Below are positions 1-5,665 of a stretch of DNA of 12,867 bases, piece by piece. The position numbers and the translations under genes are program-made. The notes beneath the pieces were generated by a model that was not told the DNA's origin, did no database searches, and was given only the letters and a program-made list of their open reading frames with translations. Origin of the DNA: Alphaproteobacteria bacterium (GTDB lineage: Bacteria; Pseudomonadota; Alphaproteobacteria; Micavibrionales; Micavibrionaceae). The DNA is taken from assembly GCA_030432775.1 (NCBI GenBank), contig JAUILO010000068.1, positions 1-12,867 on the forward strand, in the 5' to 3' direction. The first letter of the stretch is position 1. Every line of letters starts with the position of its first letter.

Positions 1-1
1 G

Positions 2-901
2 AATATTCTTCTGACAGAGCTGAATCATGTGGTGAAGCTCCATGAGCAAAAAGCAAGCGATGATGTGCAGTTTATTTCAGATCTACAAATGATCTTTTGG
101 TGGCTTACAATTCTGGTTCTGTTGTTGGAGGGTGTATTTTTGTTTTATCCGATGGTGCGCCGGATCGAGAAAAATATAGCTGAACTGAAAAACAATGAGA
201 AGAAGATAAACGAACAATTGCAGGAGATGGAGCGGTTTACGTCTATTGCTGCACATGATTTGCAAGAGCCTATACGTACAATCTTAGGGTTTACTGAACG
301 CTTGGATTTGGCTTTCAAGGGGAAGCTTGATGATAAGACCCAGCTCTATCTTAATTTTATTACTTCAGGCGCACAGAGGATGAGCGATCTTGTTCGCGGC
401 CTTCACATGTATGCGCGTATCTCTTCTTCTTCAGATGAATTAGGAGAGGTGGATAGTAGCGCAGCTTTGCAGTCCGCTATTTCTGACTATAAGGATCAAA
501 TAGACGAGCATGCCGCGAAAATTAACTATCATGGGTTGCCTCATATCCGTTATAATGGGACTATGCTCAAACAGGTTTTTGAAGCTCTGATTAGCAATGC
601 TATTAAATATAAAAGCGACAAGGCTCTTGTTGTTGATGTTAGCGTAGAGGAAAGCCCTGAAGAATGGGTGTTCTGTCTATCTGACAATGGTATTGGCATT
701 GACGAGAAGTTTCATGAGCGTATTTTTGCCATGTTTTACCGTTTGCACCGTAAGGAAGATATTCCCGGCACAGGGCTGGGATTGGGGATTGTGCAGAAAA
801 TAGTGGAGCGTCACGGCGGCAAGGTTTGGGTAAAGTCTTCCGAGGGCCAAGGTGCCGCGTTTTATTTTACAATTTTAAAGGGATATAATGATCATGGTTA
901 A
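2..901 (+). CDS. Sensor histidine kinase, membrane-bound (5' end outside window)
   Basis: The reading frame is open from the window edge, so the true start lies upstream. The GTG at 29 is only an internal codon. Numbering from that GTG, residues 1-20 look like the end of an extracytoplasmic helix. Residues 21-41 form a transmembrane helix ending in FLFYPMVRRI, a pattern resembling the membrane exit of PilJ-type sensor domains (inference). A short coiled-coil (about 45-70) leads into a HisKA domain with phosphoacceptor His76 in AAHDLQEP. The HATPase domain shows an N box (LISNAIKYK, Asn190), a G1 box (DNGIGID, 219-225) and a G2 box (GTGLGLG, 247-253). The MFYRLHRKEDIPGTGLGLGIV stretch is typical of phytochrome-type kinases that pair with Rcp1 regulators. 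It should autophosphorylate on His76 and pass phosphate to the receiver encoded by the overlapping gene. The signal sensed cannot be told from what is visible. Confidence 0.9.
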   Translation, partial: NILLTELNHVVKLHEQKASDDVQFISDLQMIFWWLTILVLLLEGVFLFYPMVRRIEKNIAELKNNEKKINEQLQEMERFTSIAAHDLQEPIRTILGFTERLDLAFKGKLDDKTQLYLNFITSGAQRMSDLVRGLHMYARISSSSDELGEVDSSAALQSAISDYKDQIDEHAAKINYHGLPHIRYNGTMLKQVFEALISNAIKYKSDKALVVDVSVEESPEEWVFCLSDNGIGIDEKFHERIFAMFYRLHRKEDIPGTGLGLGIVQKIVERHGGKVWVKSSEGQGAAFYFTILKGYNDHG

Positions 902-1307
902 TGTATTGCTTGTTGAAGATGATGACGGGGATGCTTTCTTGTTAAAGGAGGCGATGAACAAAACACAATTTGAAAACGTGCTGCATCATTGTCATGACGG
1001 CCTAGAAGCGCAGAGTTTTCTGCAAGATCAGGCTAGCCCTAGACCTGATTTTATATTGCTCGATTTGAACATGCCACGTATGGGCGGGTTAGAGGTTTTG
1101 AAATGGGTAAAAGAACATGACGATTTGAAAGATATCCCTGTTGGTATTTTAACGACCTCATCCGCTGAAGATGATATAAGCCAGTCTTATAAAAATTATG
1201 CGAGTTATTATATTGTCAAGCCTACAACTTTTGATGATTTGATGTCGGTTGTGAATTTGATTGATGATTTTTGGATTAAGACTGTACAGCTTCCAAATGC
1301 GCGTTAA
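888..1307 (+). CDS. Single-domain response regulator, Rcp1-like (receiver 1)
   Basis: This 139-residue protein is a receiver domain with no output domain. The acidic pocket is in LLVEDDDGD (residues 7-15), the phosphoacceptor is Asp59 in LLDLNMPRMGG, the switch Thr is in ILTTSS (Thr89/Thr90), and the conserved Lys is Lys111 in VKP. The C-terminal DDFWIKTVQLP is the hallmark of the Rcp1 family (response regulator for cyanobacterial phytochrome). The start overlaps the 3' end of the kinase gene by 14 bp, and AAAGGG sits five bases before the ATG at 888, so translational coupling to the kinase is likely. An in-frame ATG at 894 is an alternative. It is the most probable direct partner of the kinase; downstream partners are unknown. 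Confidence 0.93.
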   Translation: MIMVNVLLVEDDDGDAFLLKEAMNKTQFENVLHHCHDGLEAQSFLQDQASPRPDFILLDLNMPRMGGLEVLKWVKEHDDLKDIPVGILTTSSAEDDISQSYKNYASYYIVKPTTFDDLMSVVNLIDDFWIKTVQLPNAR

Positions 1308-1332
1308 CGTCCTATTTATTAATGAAACTCTT

Positions 1333-1360
1333 TTGTGCATACGCCCGTATTTGTTATATT
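1333..1360 (+). promoter_or_regulatory. Possible promoter for the second receiver gene
   Basis: A TTGTGC box (1333-1338) and a TATATT box (1355-1360) are separated by 16 bp in the 86-bp gap between receivers 1 and 2, about 34 bp before the next start codon. The match to sigma70-type boxes is partial and the region is AT-rich, so a chance match is quite possible. If real, receivers 2 and 3 could be expressed independently of the kinase. Confidence 0.3.
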
Positions 1361-1393
1361 TGTATTATACGAGAATAAATTTTAGGAAGTAGA

Positions 1394-1804
1394 ATGATCG
1401 AAATATTACTGGTTGAGGATGATGATGGGGACATTTATATGTTACAGGAAGTAATACAGAAGGCGCGTTTCCAAAGCCAAATACATGTTGTGTATAATGG
1501 TGAAGAGGGATTGAAGTTCTTGCAGGATCCGGAAAAACCCAAGGTGGATTTTATTATTACGGATCTGAATATGCCACGTATGGATGGTCATGAGTTTTTG
1601 TCAGAACTTACCAAGGATTCTGCACTAAAATCTATTCCGGTGGCGGTTCTTACAAATTCTCACGATATAGATGATTTTATGAAGTCTCATAATTTAAATG
1701 CTATTTCATGCGTCTTAAAGCCGCTAAATGAGACAAAGGTAACGGAGATTGTTAAGGCTGTTGAACAGTTCTGGCTCGGTACTCCTTCTGTGCCTATGTA
1801 CTAA
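1394..1804 (+). CDS. Single-domain response regulator, Rcp1-like (receiver 2)
   Basis: This 136-residue stand-alone receiver is paralogous to its two neighbours. The acidic triad is in LLVEDDDGD (residues 5-13), the phosphoacceptor is Asp57 in ITDLNMPRMDG, the switch residue is Thr87 in VLTNS, and the conserved Lys is Lys109 in LKP. The C-terminal EQFWLGTPSVP matches the FW...P ending of Rcp1-type receivers. AGGAAG (1384-1389) lies four bases before the ATG and supports this start. All catalytic positions are intact, so it should be phosphorylatable. It differs from receivers 1 and 3 in having Asn-Ser instead of Thr-Ser after the switch Thr, and MDG instead of MGG after the active-site loop. 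No DNA-binding domain is present, so output must be through protein contacts. Confidence 0.92.
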   Translation: MIEILLVEDDDGDIYMLQEVIQKARFQSQIHVVYNGEEGLKFLQDPEKPKVDFIITDLNMPRMDGHEFLSELTKDSALKSIPVAVLTNSHDIDDFMKSHNLNAISCVLKPLNETKVTEIVKAVEQFWLGTPSVPMY

Positions 1805-1857
1805 TTTGCATGGGCGAAGCCCCTGCTAACTCAAAATTCTATTACGGAAAGTTTCCA

Positions 1858-2304
1858 ATGAAGCAAGCACGGATGATAGATATTTTACTGGTTGATGATG
1901 ATGAGGGCGATGTTCTTATGACACGCGAAGCCTTGGAAGATGCAAAGTATGCCAATAATTTATTTGTCGCATATGACGGCCTTGAAGCGCTGGAATTTAT
2001 GCAAAAACAGGGTGCGCATTCTGAAGTGCCGACACCGGATCTGGTTTTGTTGGATATTAATATGCCACGCATGGGCGGGCATGAGGTGCTAGCCTGGATG
2101 AGGGAGCAGGACGCTTATAAACTAACACCTGTGGTGATGTTGACGACTTCTTCTTCGGATGTAGATATATTTAAAAGCTATGAGTATCAAGCCAATTGTT
2201 TTGTGACTAAGCCTGTTGATTTGGCGCAGTTTAACAAAGTTATTCATGCTATTGATTATTTCTGGACAGGCATAGTGCGGCTTCCGCCAAAAGCCACTGA
2301 TTAG
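1858..2304 (+). CDS. Single-domain response regulator, Rcp1-like (receiver 3)
   Basis: This is the third tandem receiver, 148 residues with the start chosen here. The frame is open to an ATG at 1810, but no ribosome-binding site precedes that ATG and it would add 16 residues unlike the family. The ATG at 1858 has GGAAAG six bases upstream. From this start, the acidic pocket is VDDDEGD (12-18), the phosphoacceptor is Asp66 in LLDINMPRMGG, the switch residues are Thr96/Thr97 in MLTTSSS, and the conserved Lys is Lys118 in TKP. The end DYFWTGIVRLP is again Rcp1-like. DNA around the active-site loop (aatatgccacg.atggg) is close to identical with that of receivers 1 and 2, indicating tandem duplication. 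The 53-bp gap from receiver 2 suggests co-transcription. Confidence 0.9.
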   Translation: MKQARMIDILLVDDDEGDVLMTREALEDAKYANNLFVAYDGLEALEFMQKQGAHSEVPTPDLVLLDINMPRMGGHEVLAWMREQDAYKLTPVVMLTTSSSDVDIFKSYEYQANCFVTKPVDLAQFNKVIHAIDYFWTGIVRLPPKATD

Positions 2305-2343
2305 AGCGCGGCTATCATATCTGCGTATGTTATGCGCCGTGCT
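2305..2343. terminator. Long hairpin between convergent genes, possible terminator
   Basis: Directly after the stop codon of receiver 3, AGCGCGGC (2305-2312) pairs with GCCGTGCT (2336-2343) through eight pairs, one of them G-T. The loop contains a nested CATA/TATG pairing. It lies between the receiver genes (+) and the small membrane protein gene (-), where a shared terminator would be expected. Neither strand has a T-run immediately after it, so it is not a classic intrinsic terminator; it may stabilise 3' ends instead. Confidence 0.35.
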
Positions 2344-2351
2344 GCCCGTGA

Positions 2352-2657
2352 CTATTTCATTTTAATCTTAAATTGTGAGGGTTGCAAAATAAGTGTGTCA
2401 GGCGCTGCCTGTGTCGGCGCAGTGGTATTTTGATCTTCGTTGGGGGCGGTTTTATTGTCATTGACAGCAGGATGGGGCGTCTCGGTCTGAACGGGCGTAT
2501 TAGGTGCGATATCTTGCTCGGTCTGGCGATTTGTGTAATCGACAAACGCAGCTGCGGCAAAGGATAGTACAAGGGTGCTTATAAAGGCGATGTTTAGGAG
2601 TTTTTCATCCCATTTTCTTTGCTCTTCATCGCTCATCTTCCTGAAAGGATCACCCAT
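2352..2657 (-). CDS. Small single-pass membrane protein with Pro/Thr-rich tail, unknown
   Basis: I do not recognise this 101-residue protein. A charged N-terminus (residues 1-19, with DEEQRKWDEK) precedes one hydrophobic helix at about 20-41 (LLNIAFISTLVLSFAAAAFV). The rest is a low-complexity Pro/Thr/Asn/Gln-rich segment (about 48-88) ending in a short basic tail, FKIKMK. No signal-peptidase site is evident, so it is probably an inner-membrane protein; which side the tail faces cannot be told with confidence. AGGAG (2669-2673) lies 11 bases upstream of the ATG, a longish spacing, and a good promoter precedes it, which supports it being a real gene. It converges with receiver 3 and has no obvious functional neighbour. 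Confidence concerns its existence, not a function. Confidence 0.68.
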   Translation of the reverse strand: MGDPFRKMSDEEQRKWDEKLLNIAFISTLVLSFAAAAFVDYTNRQTEQDIAPNTPVQTETPHPAVNDNKTAPNEDQNTTAPTQAAPDTLILQPSQFKIKMK

Positions 2658-2709
2658 TTATATTACCACTCCTGCTTATATTGTTATCTCGGTATTACTA
2701 TTTGGCTGT

Positions 2710-2738
2710 AATATGCCACGATAAACGTTTTATGTCAA
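2710..2738 (-). promoter_or_regulatory. Sigma70-type promoter of the small membrane protein gene
   Basis: On the minus strand a perfect TTGACA (2733-2738) is followed after 17 bp by CATATT (2710-2715). Transcription would begin near 2703, giving a leader of about 45 bases before the ATG at 2657. Confidence 0.6.
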
Positions 2739-2745
2739 TACAAAG

Positions 2746-2759
2746 GTTAATTTATTAAC
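2746..2759. promoter_or_regulatory. Perfect palindrome upstream of the -35 box, possible operator
   Basis: GTTAATTTATTAAC consists of two perfect 6-base arms separated by TT. It lies 7 bp upstream of the TTGACA box of the minus-strand promoter, where an activator commonly binds. The sequence is AT-rich, so chance is a realistic alternative. No regulator can be named. Confidence 0.3.
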
Positions 2760-2951
2760 TATTTAGTGGTTTTAAGCGATACAAGCATAAGTGGGAGGTG
2801 TGGCGTTTTGTATGGTTGTTAGTAGCAACTGTGAGATACATAGCAGCTCGTAATACTTTGCATGCGCCATAAACAGAAAATATTGTGCTGGAGCGCGAAG
2901 CTTGGGGTGTGGCTGTGTAAAAAGGGAGAGGCAGGGAAGTTAAAGAAAAAA

Positions 2952-3025
2952 TGGCTGGGGTACCAGGATTCGAACCTGGGATGGCGATACCAAAAACCGC
3001 TGCCTTACCGCTTGGCCATACCCCA
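2952..3025 (-). tRNA. tRNA-Gln (anticodon UUG)
   Basis: A complete cloverleaf reads on the minus strand. The acceptor TGGGGTA pairs with TACCCCA, the D arm is GCC/GGC, and the anticodon stem GCGGT/ATCGC encloses loop TTTTGGT with TTG at 2991-2993. The T arm is CCAGG-TTCGAAT-CCTGG. Discriminator G and the CCA end (2952-2954) are encoded. The U1-A72 start of the acceptor is typical of bacterial tRNA-Gln. A T-run follows the CCA directly and may end the transcript. It lies 57 bp downstream of tRNA-Thr, and the two are probably co-transcribed. Confidence 0.96.
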
Positions 3026-3082
3026 ACATTTTATGATAGTTTAACGTAACGGATATTTGTTAAACCTTCGTTTCGATAGAAA

Positions 3083-3158
<76 letters not shown>

Positions 3159-3360
3159 ACACTATTTCTTTTGTTTAATCCAGTTTACCGTTTGTGCGGC
3201 CAGGAGCGGATTATCGTCTCCTTGCTAGATATTTTCCTGTTTGCGAAGAACATCTGCATATAAGGGTTATACTGATGTTTTTACCGGACGCAAGCGGAAA
3301 ACGAATAATTTGTATAACGATTTCACCGCAATGTTTCAACACTTGCTTTGCGTATAATAC

Positions 3361-3386
3361 AAAAAAAATCCAGAATCCTTATTCTG
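3361..3386 (-). terminator. Minus-strand intrinsic-terminator-like hairpin
   Basis: On the minus strand CAGAAT-AAGG-ATTCTG forms a perfect 6-bp stem, followed after two bases by eight T. The stem is AT-rich and weak, and no minus-strand gene is visible upstream of it (the next gene, dotM, is on the plus strand). It is therefore either the end of an unseen small RNA or a chance structure. Confidence 0.3.
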
Positions 3387-3563
3387 TAAGGCTTGCGTAA
3401 GGTGTCTATGTTGGAATTTTCTTTGATTTTTCCATGATTTAGCATGTGAGAGCGTATAGCGAAGGCTGTTTTTTTCTGTTACTATATTTGCTAACATATT
3501 CGCGGAGATAATTTCTTGATCCGCACAAAGTTCTCTTTAACCTTTTTTTGAATTCTTTGGGCA

Positions 3564-3569
3564 TATAAT
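3564..3569 (+). promoter_or_regulatory. -10 box of the likely dotM promoter
   Basis: A perfect TATAAT lies 24 bp upstream of the dotM ATG, which would give a leader of under 20 bases that still holds the GGAAGG ribosome-binding site (3582-3587). No good -35 hexamer stands at 16-18 bp spacing; the sequence there is a T-rich tract. Confidence 0.45.
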
Positions 3570-3593
3570 GGGGCGTTTAGCGGAAGGTACGTA

Positions 3594-4886
3594 ATGTCAG
3601 ATACTAAAGACACCCTTCATGAAAATGCGATCGGTTGGGTCATATTGGGCATAGTCTTCTTTTGCCTGATGCTCTTGCTTTGGCATTTTTTTGAATTTGC
3701 CATTAAAGATTTTGTTCGTGATGTGCGCTGGACGCAGATCAAGGCAATTTCCTATGTTGTGCCGGGTAGTTATGATGTGAATATTAACGGTACACAGGTG
3801 AATCTGCATGAGTCCGTTGATTATATCAAAGAGCTACCTAAGGATAAGCTGACGGATGAGACGATGTCTGTTATTTCCAAAATGGCGATGTATCCTCTTT
3901 TATGGCCGATTTCAATTATATTAGGTCTGATGGGGTTTTGGGCTTTGTTATTTGGTCCGAATACACAGTATCGCCGTAATTTTAATCTAGATGGTTTAAT
4001 AACTGCGCAGGCCAATAACTTTCCGGCAATTGCGCCATTTGTGAAATTTAACCCCTCAACGGTTCCGCCGCGTCCGCCTGGCTCTCCTGTCCCGGCCTCA
4101 CTTCCTCCGTTTGCCGAGGCGCTGGGACCTGAAGAATGGATTGCATATAACGAAATTCCAATTCCCGACGGTAATCTGGATCAAGCCATTACATATATGG
4201 CGTTTTCAAAGCAGCTTGGCCCGAGATGGCAAGGCGCGGTGAAATTACCACCATATAAACAAGCTCTGCTGGCCGCGTTTGCGCTGAAATCTGTACGGAA
4301 AAGAAAAGATGCCGACGCGATGCTTGGCAGGCTTGCACGGTGCTGGGGGCATGAAAAGGGGCTTGATCTAAGCGCGGATAAAACTTTGCTGCGTGACGCG
4401 CGGAAGATATTGAAAACAAAAGATATATCGTCGGCATTACTGGCTAAATGTAATCAGCACGCCTTCCAGAACACGGCTCTTTTGCGCGGTATACAGGTTG
4501 CAAGGGAAGAGGGCGGTGTTATGGCGCCTGCCGAATTTGTGTGGCTGCGCGCCCATGATAGGGATTTATGGTACGCATTGAACAATCTGGGCCGTCAGGC
4601 CTATCATACCGAAGCGCTGGGCACGATGTGTCACTTCAAGGCCGAAAAAATGTCTAATCGCCCGATTCCAAAGCCAAAAATTGCAGAAGCGGTCGGTACA
4701 TTAGTCGAATATGTTCAGTCCGGCCGTTCACGGCCAATACCACAGCTTGATTATAGCCAAGGCGGCAAGCGCGGTATTAAGAAGCCTGCTGGTGGCGTGA
4801 AGCAGCCAGTATCGAAGTCATCCGCGCCATCAGGAGGTGGAAAACCAGCGGCCAAGGGCAAGAGAAAAGGTAAGCAGAAGGCATAA
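3594..4886 (+). CDS. dotM: DotM/IcmP, type IVB secretion coupling-complex membrane protein
   Basis: This 430-residue inner-membrane protein is a homologue of Legionella DotM/IcmP and IncI plasmid TrbA, which binds the DotL ATPase and helps recruit effectors. Transmembrane helices lie at about 13-35 and 97-121, with a small domain between them, followed by a Pro-rich linker (153-172) and a cytoplasmic domain. The family signature is clear at 290-352: HAFQNTALLRGIQVAREEGG, then APAEFVWLRAHDRDLWYALN, then NNLGRQAYHTEALG. GGAAGG six bases before the ATG fixes the start. The protein is longer than Legionella IcmP (about 376 residues), largely because of a Lys/Gly/Ser-rich tail (about 384-430) ending KGKRKGKQKA. 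It heads a plus-strand group with the unknown 192-residue gene and dotL. A conjugative role is possible from homology alone, but the housekeeping neighbours argue for a chromosomal system. Confidence 0.93.
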   Translation: MSDTKDTLHENAIGWVILGIVFFCLMLLLWHFFEFAIKDFVRDVRWTQIKAISYVVPGSYDVNINGTQVNLHESVDYIKELPKDKLTDETMSVISKMAMYPLLWPISIILGLMGFWALLFGPNTQYRRNFNLDGLITAQANNFPAIAPFVKFNPSTVPPRPPGSPVPASLPPFAEALGPEEWIAYNEIPIPDGNLDQAITYMAFSKQLGPRWQGAVKLPPYKQALLAAFALKSVRKRKDADAMLGRLARCWGHEKGLDLSADKTLLRDARKILKTKDISSALLAKCNQHAFQNTALLRGIQVAREEGGVMAPAEFVWLRAHDRDLWYALNNLGRQAYHTEALGTMCHFKAEKMSNRPIPKPKIAEAVGTLVEYVQSGRSRPIPQLDYSQGGKRGIKKPAGGVKQPVSKSSAPSGGGKPAAKGKRKGKQKA

Positions 4887-4895
4887 GAAGGCATA
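4876..4895 (+). repeat. 10-bp tandem duplication across the dotM stop codon
   Basis: AGAAGGCATA occurs twice in direct succession (4876-4885 and 4886-4895). The dotM stop TAA (4884-4886) spans the junction. It looks like a small slippage duplication at the gene end; no function is evident. Confidence 0.7.
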
Positions 4896-4980
4896 AAGCG
4901 TAGCCGTTTAGAGATATCAGAGTAATTGAGAGTAATTTATTGAATTGTAGACATATCCAAGGACAAGAGAGCAAAAAGAC

Positions 4981-5559
4981 ATGAGTTTGTTAAAGAAAAT
5001 TACAGGTGGTTATACATCAAGTGCGAAAGTCGTTGATGGAACTCTGGTTCTATCGATGCCAGATGCGATATCGCCTGTGGTGTGGCGCATGGATTTTGGA
5101 CAAAGCAAGTCATCGGCTCTTGAGGTTAGGGAGGTCGAGGGCACATACAAATTGATGCTCAAGACACCTAAGGGCGATATTAGTGATGTGGCGCCGTTTG
5201 ATAGCAAGGCAAAGGCTGTGAACGCGCTTATGGCCGTAAGCAAGGCAATGGAACAGGGGCAGGGTAATATCAAACCATCTTATGCGTCGGCCACTGGAGA
5301 GACCGGTTCTGGCTCGCAGGTAGTAACACCGGCAGCGGCGATACCGCAGGCGAAAAAATCAGGTAAGGGACAGGTTTTTGCCGGTATCTTCGGTGTATGT
5401 TTGCTGGTTGGTCTGTTGTTTATGCTGATTTCTTCTTCTGGTAATCGCGCGGCGTTGCAGGCTGGTGGAGCTTCTTCGCAAAATCCTGCTGGCGGTGAAT
5501 CTGCTCAGGCTAATACGGGGGTTCCCATGTCTGCGGATGATTTCTTGCGAGCACGGTAG
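4981..5559 (+). CDS. Unknown bitopic membrane protein between dotM and dotL
   Basis: I do not recognise this 192-residue protein. Residues 1-95 look like a compact, beta-rich soluble domain (VVDGTLVLSMPD, VVWRMDFGQ, YKLMLKTPKG) ending in an amphipathic helix (SKAKAVNALMAVSKAMEQ). A Ser/Thr/Ala linker (about 97-122) and basic KKSGKG (125-130) precede a single transmembrane helix at 131-151. A short Gly/Ala/Ser/Asn-rich tail then ends PMSADDFLRAR. The positive charges before the helix predict a cytoplasmic N-domain and periplasmic tail. The ribosome-binding site is weak (GAGAG or AAAGA near 4967-4978). It lies 94 bp after dotM and 106 bp before dotL on the same strand. No gene stands between icmP and icmO in Legionella. 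Co-location suggests an accessory part of the coupling complex, which is inference only. Confidence 0.88.
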   Translation: MSLLKKITGGYTSSAKVVDGTLVLSMPDAISPVVWRMDFGQSKSSALEVREVEGTYKLMLKTPKGDISDVAPFDSKAKAVNALMAVSKAMEQGQGNIKPSYASATGETGSGSQVVTPAAAIPQAKKSGKGQVFAGIFGVCLLVGLLFMLISSSGNRAALQAGGASSQNPAGGESAQANTGVPMSADDFLRAR

Positions 5560-5562
5560 ATG

Positions 5563-5585
5563 GAATAAACGGAAACAGTTTATTC
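5563..5585 (+). other. Intergenic hairpin before dotL
   Basis: GAATAAAC (5563-5570) and GTTTATTC (5578-5585) form a perfect 8-bp stem with a 7-base loop, three bases after the stop of the 192-residue gene. No T-run follows, so full termination is unlikely. It could protect the upstream mRNA end or lower read-through into dotL. A smaller GTCG-ATAATG-CGAC element follows further downstream in the same gap. Confidence 0.45.
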
Positions 5586-5665
5586 GCAATGTAGGCTGTT
5601 TCTTAACTGATTTGTAAGTCGATAATGCGACCATAGTTATTGGTTTGGTTTATAAGGGATAATCG

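Larger units (their letters stand above)
3159..3593. other. 435-bp gene-free region between the tRNAs and dotM
   Basis: No convincing protein-coding frame is visible here; the open frames are short, lack ribosome-binding sites or run through the tRNA. The stretch is AT-rich. It contains two TATAAT boxes on the plus strand (3353-3358 and 3564-3569), a hairpin at 3371-3386 flanked by an A8 run, and a weaker hairpin at 3456-3469 running into a T-run (3469-3475). It must contain the promoter of the dotM gene and may contain a small RNA. Confidence 0.6.

Noticed and set aside
1811..1821. GGGC-GAA-GCCC inverted repeat after receiver 2
   Set aside because: A 4-bp stem with no T-run; too short to call a terminator or operator.
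1810..1857. N-terminal extension of receiver 3 from the ATG at 1810
   Set aside because: It lacks a ribosome-binding site and adds residues unlike the family; the ATG at 1858 is well placed after GGAAAG.
2710..2720. aatatgccacg also found in receiver active-site DNA (2058-2070 and nearby)
   Set aside because: An 11-base match between a promoter region and coding DNA is most simply chance; flanks share nothing.
2747..2765. CtrA-type site in the AT-rich palindrome region
   Set aside because: TTAACTAT resembles a CtrA half site, but the two TTAA elements are not seven bases apart, so the full motif is not met.
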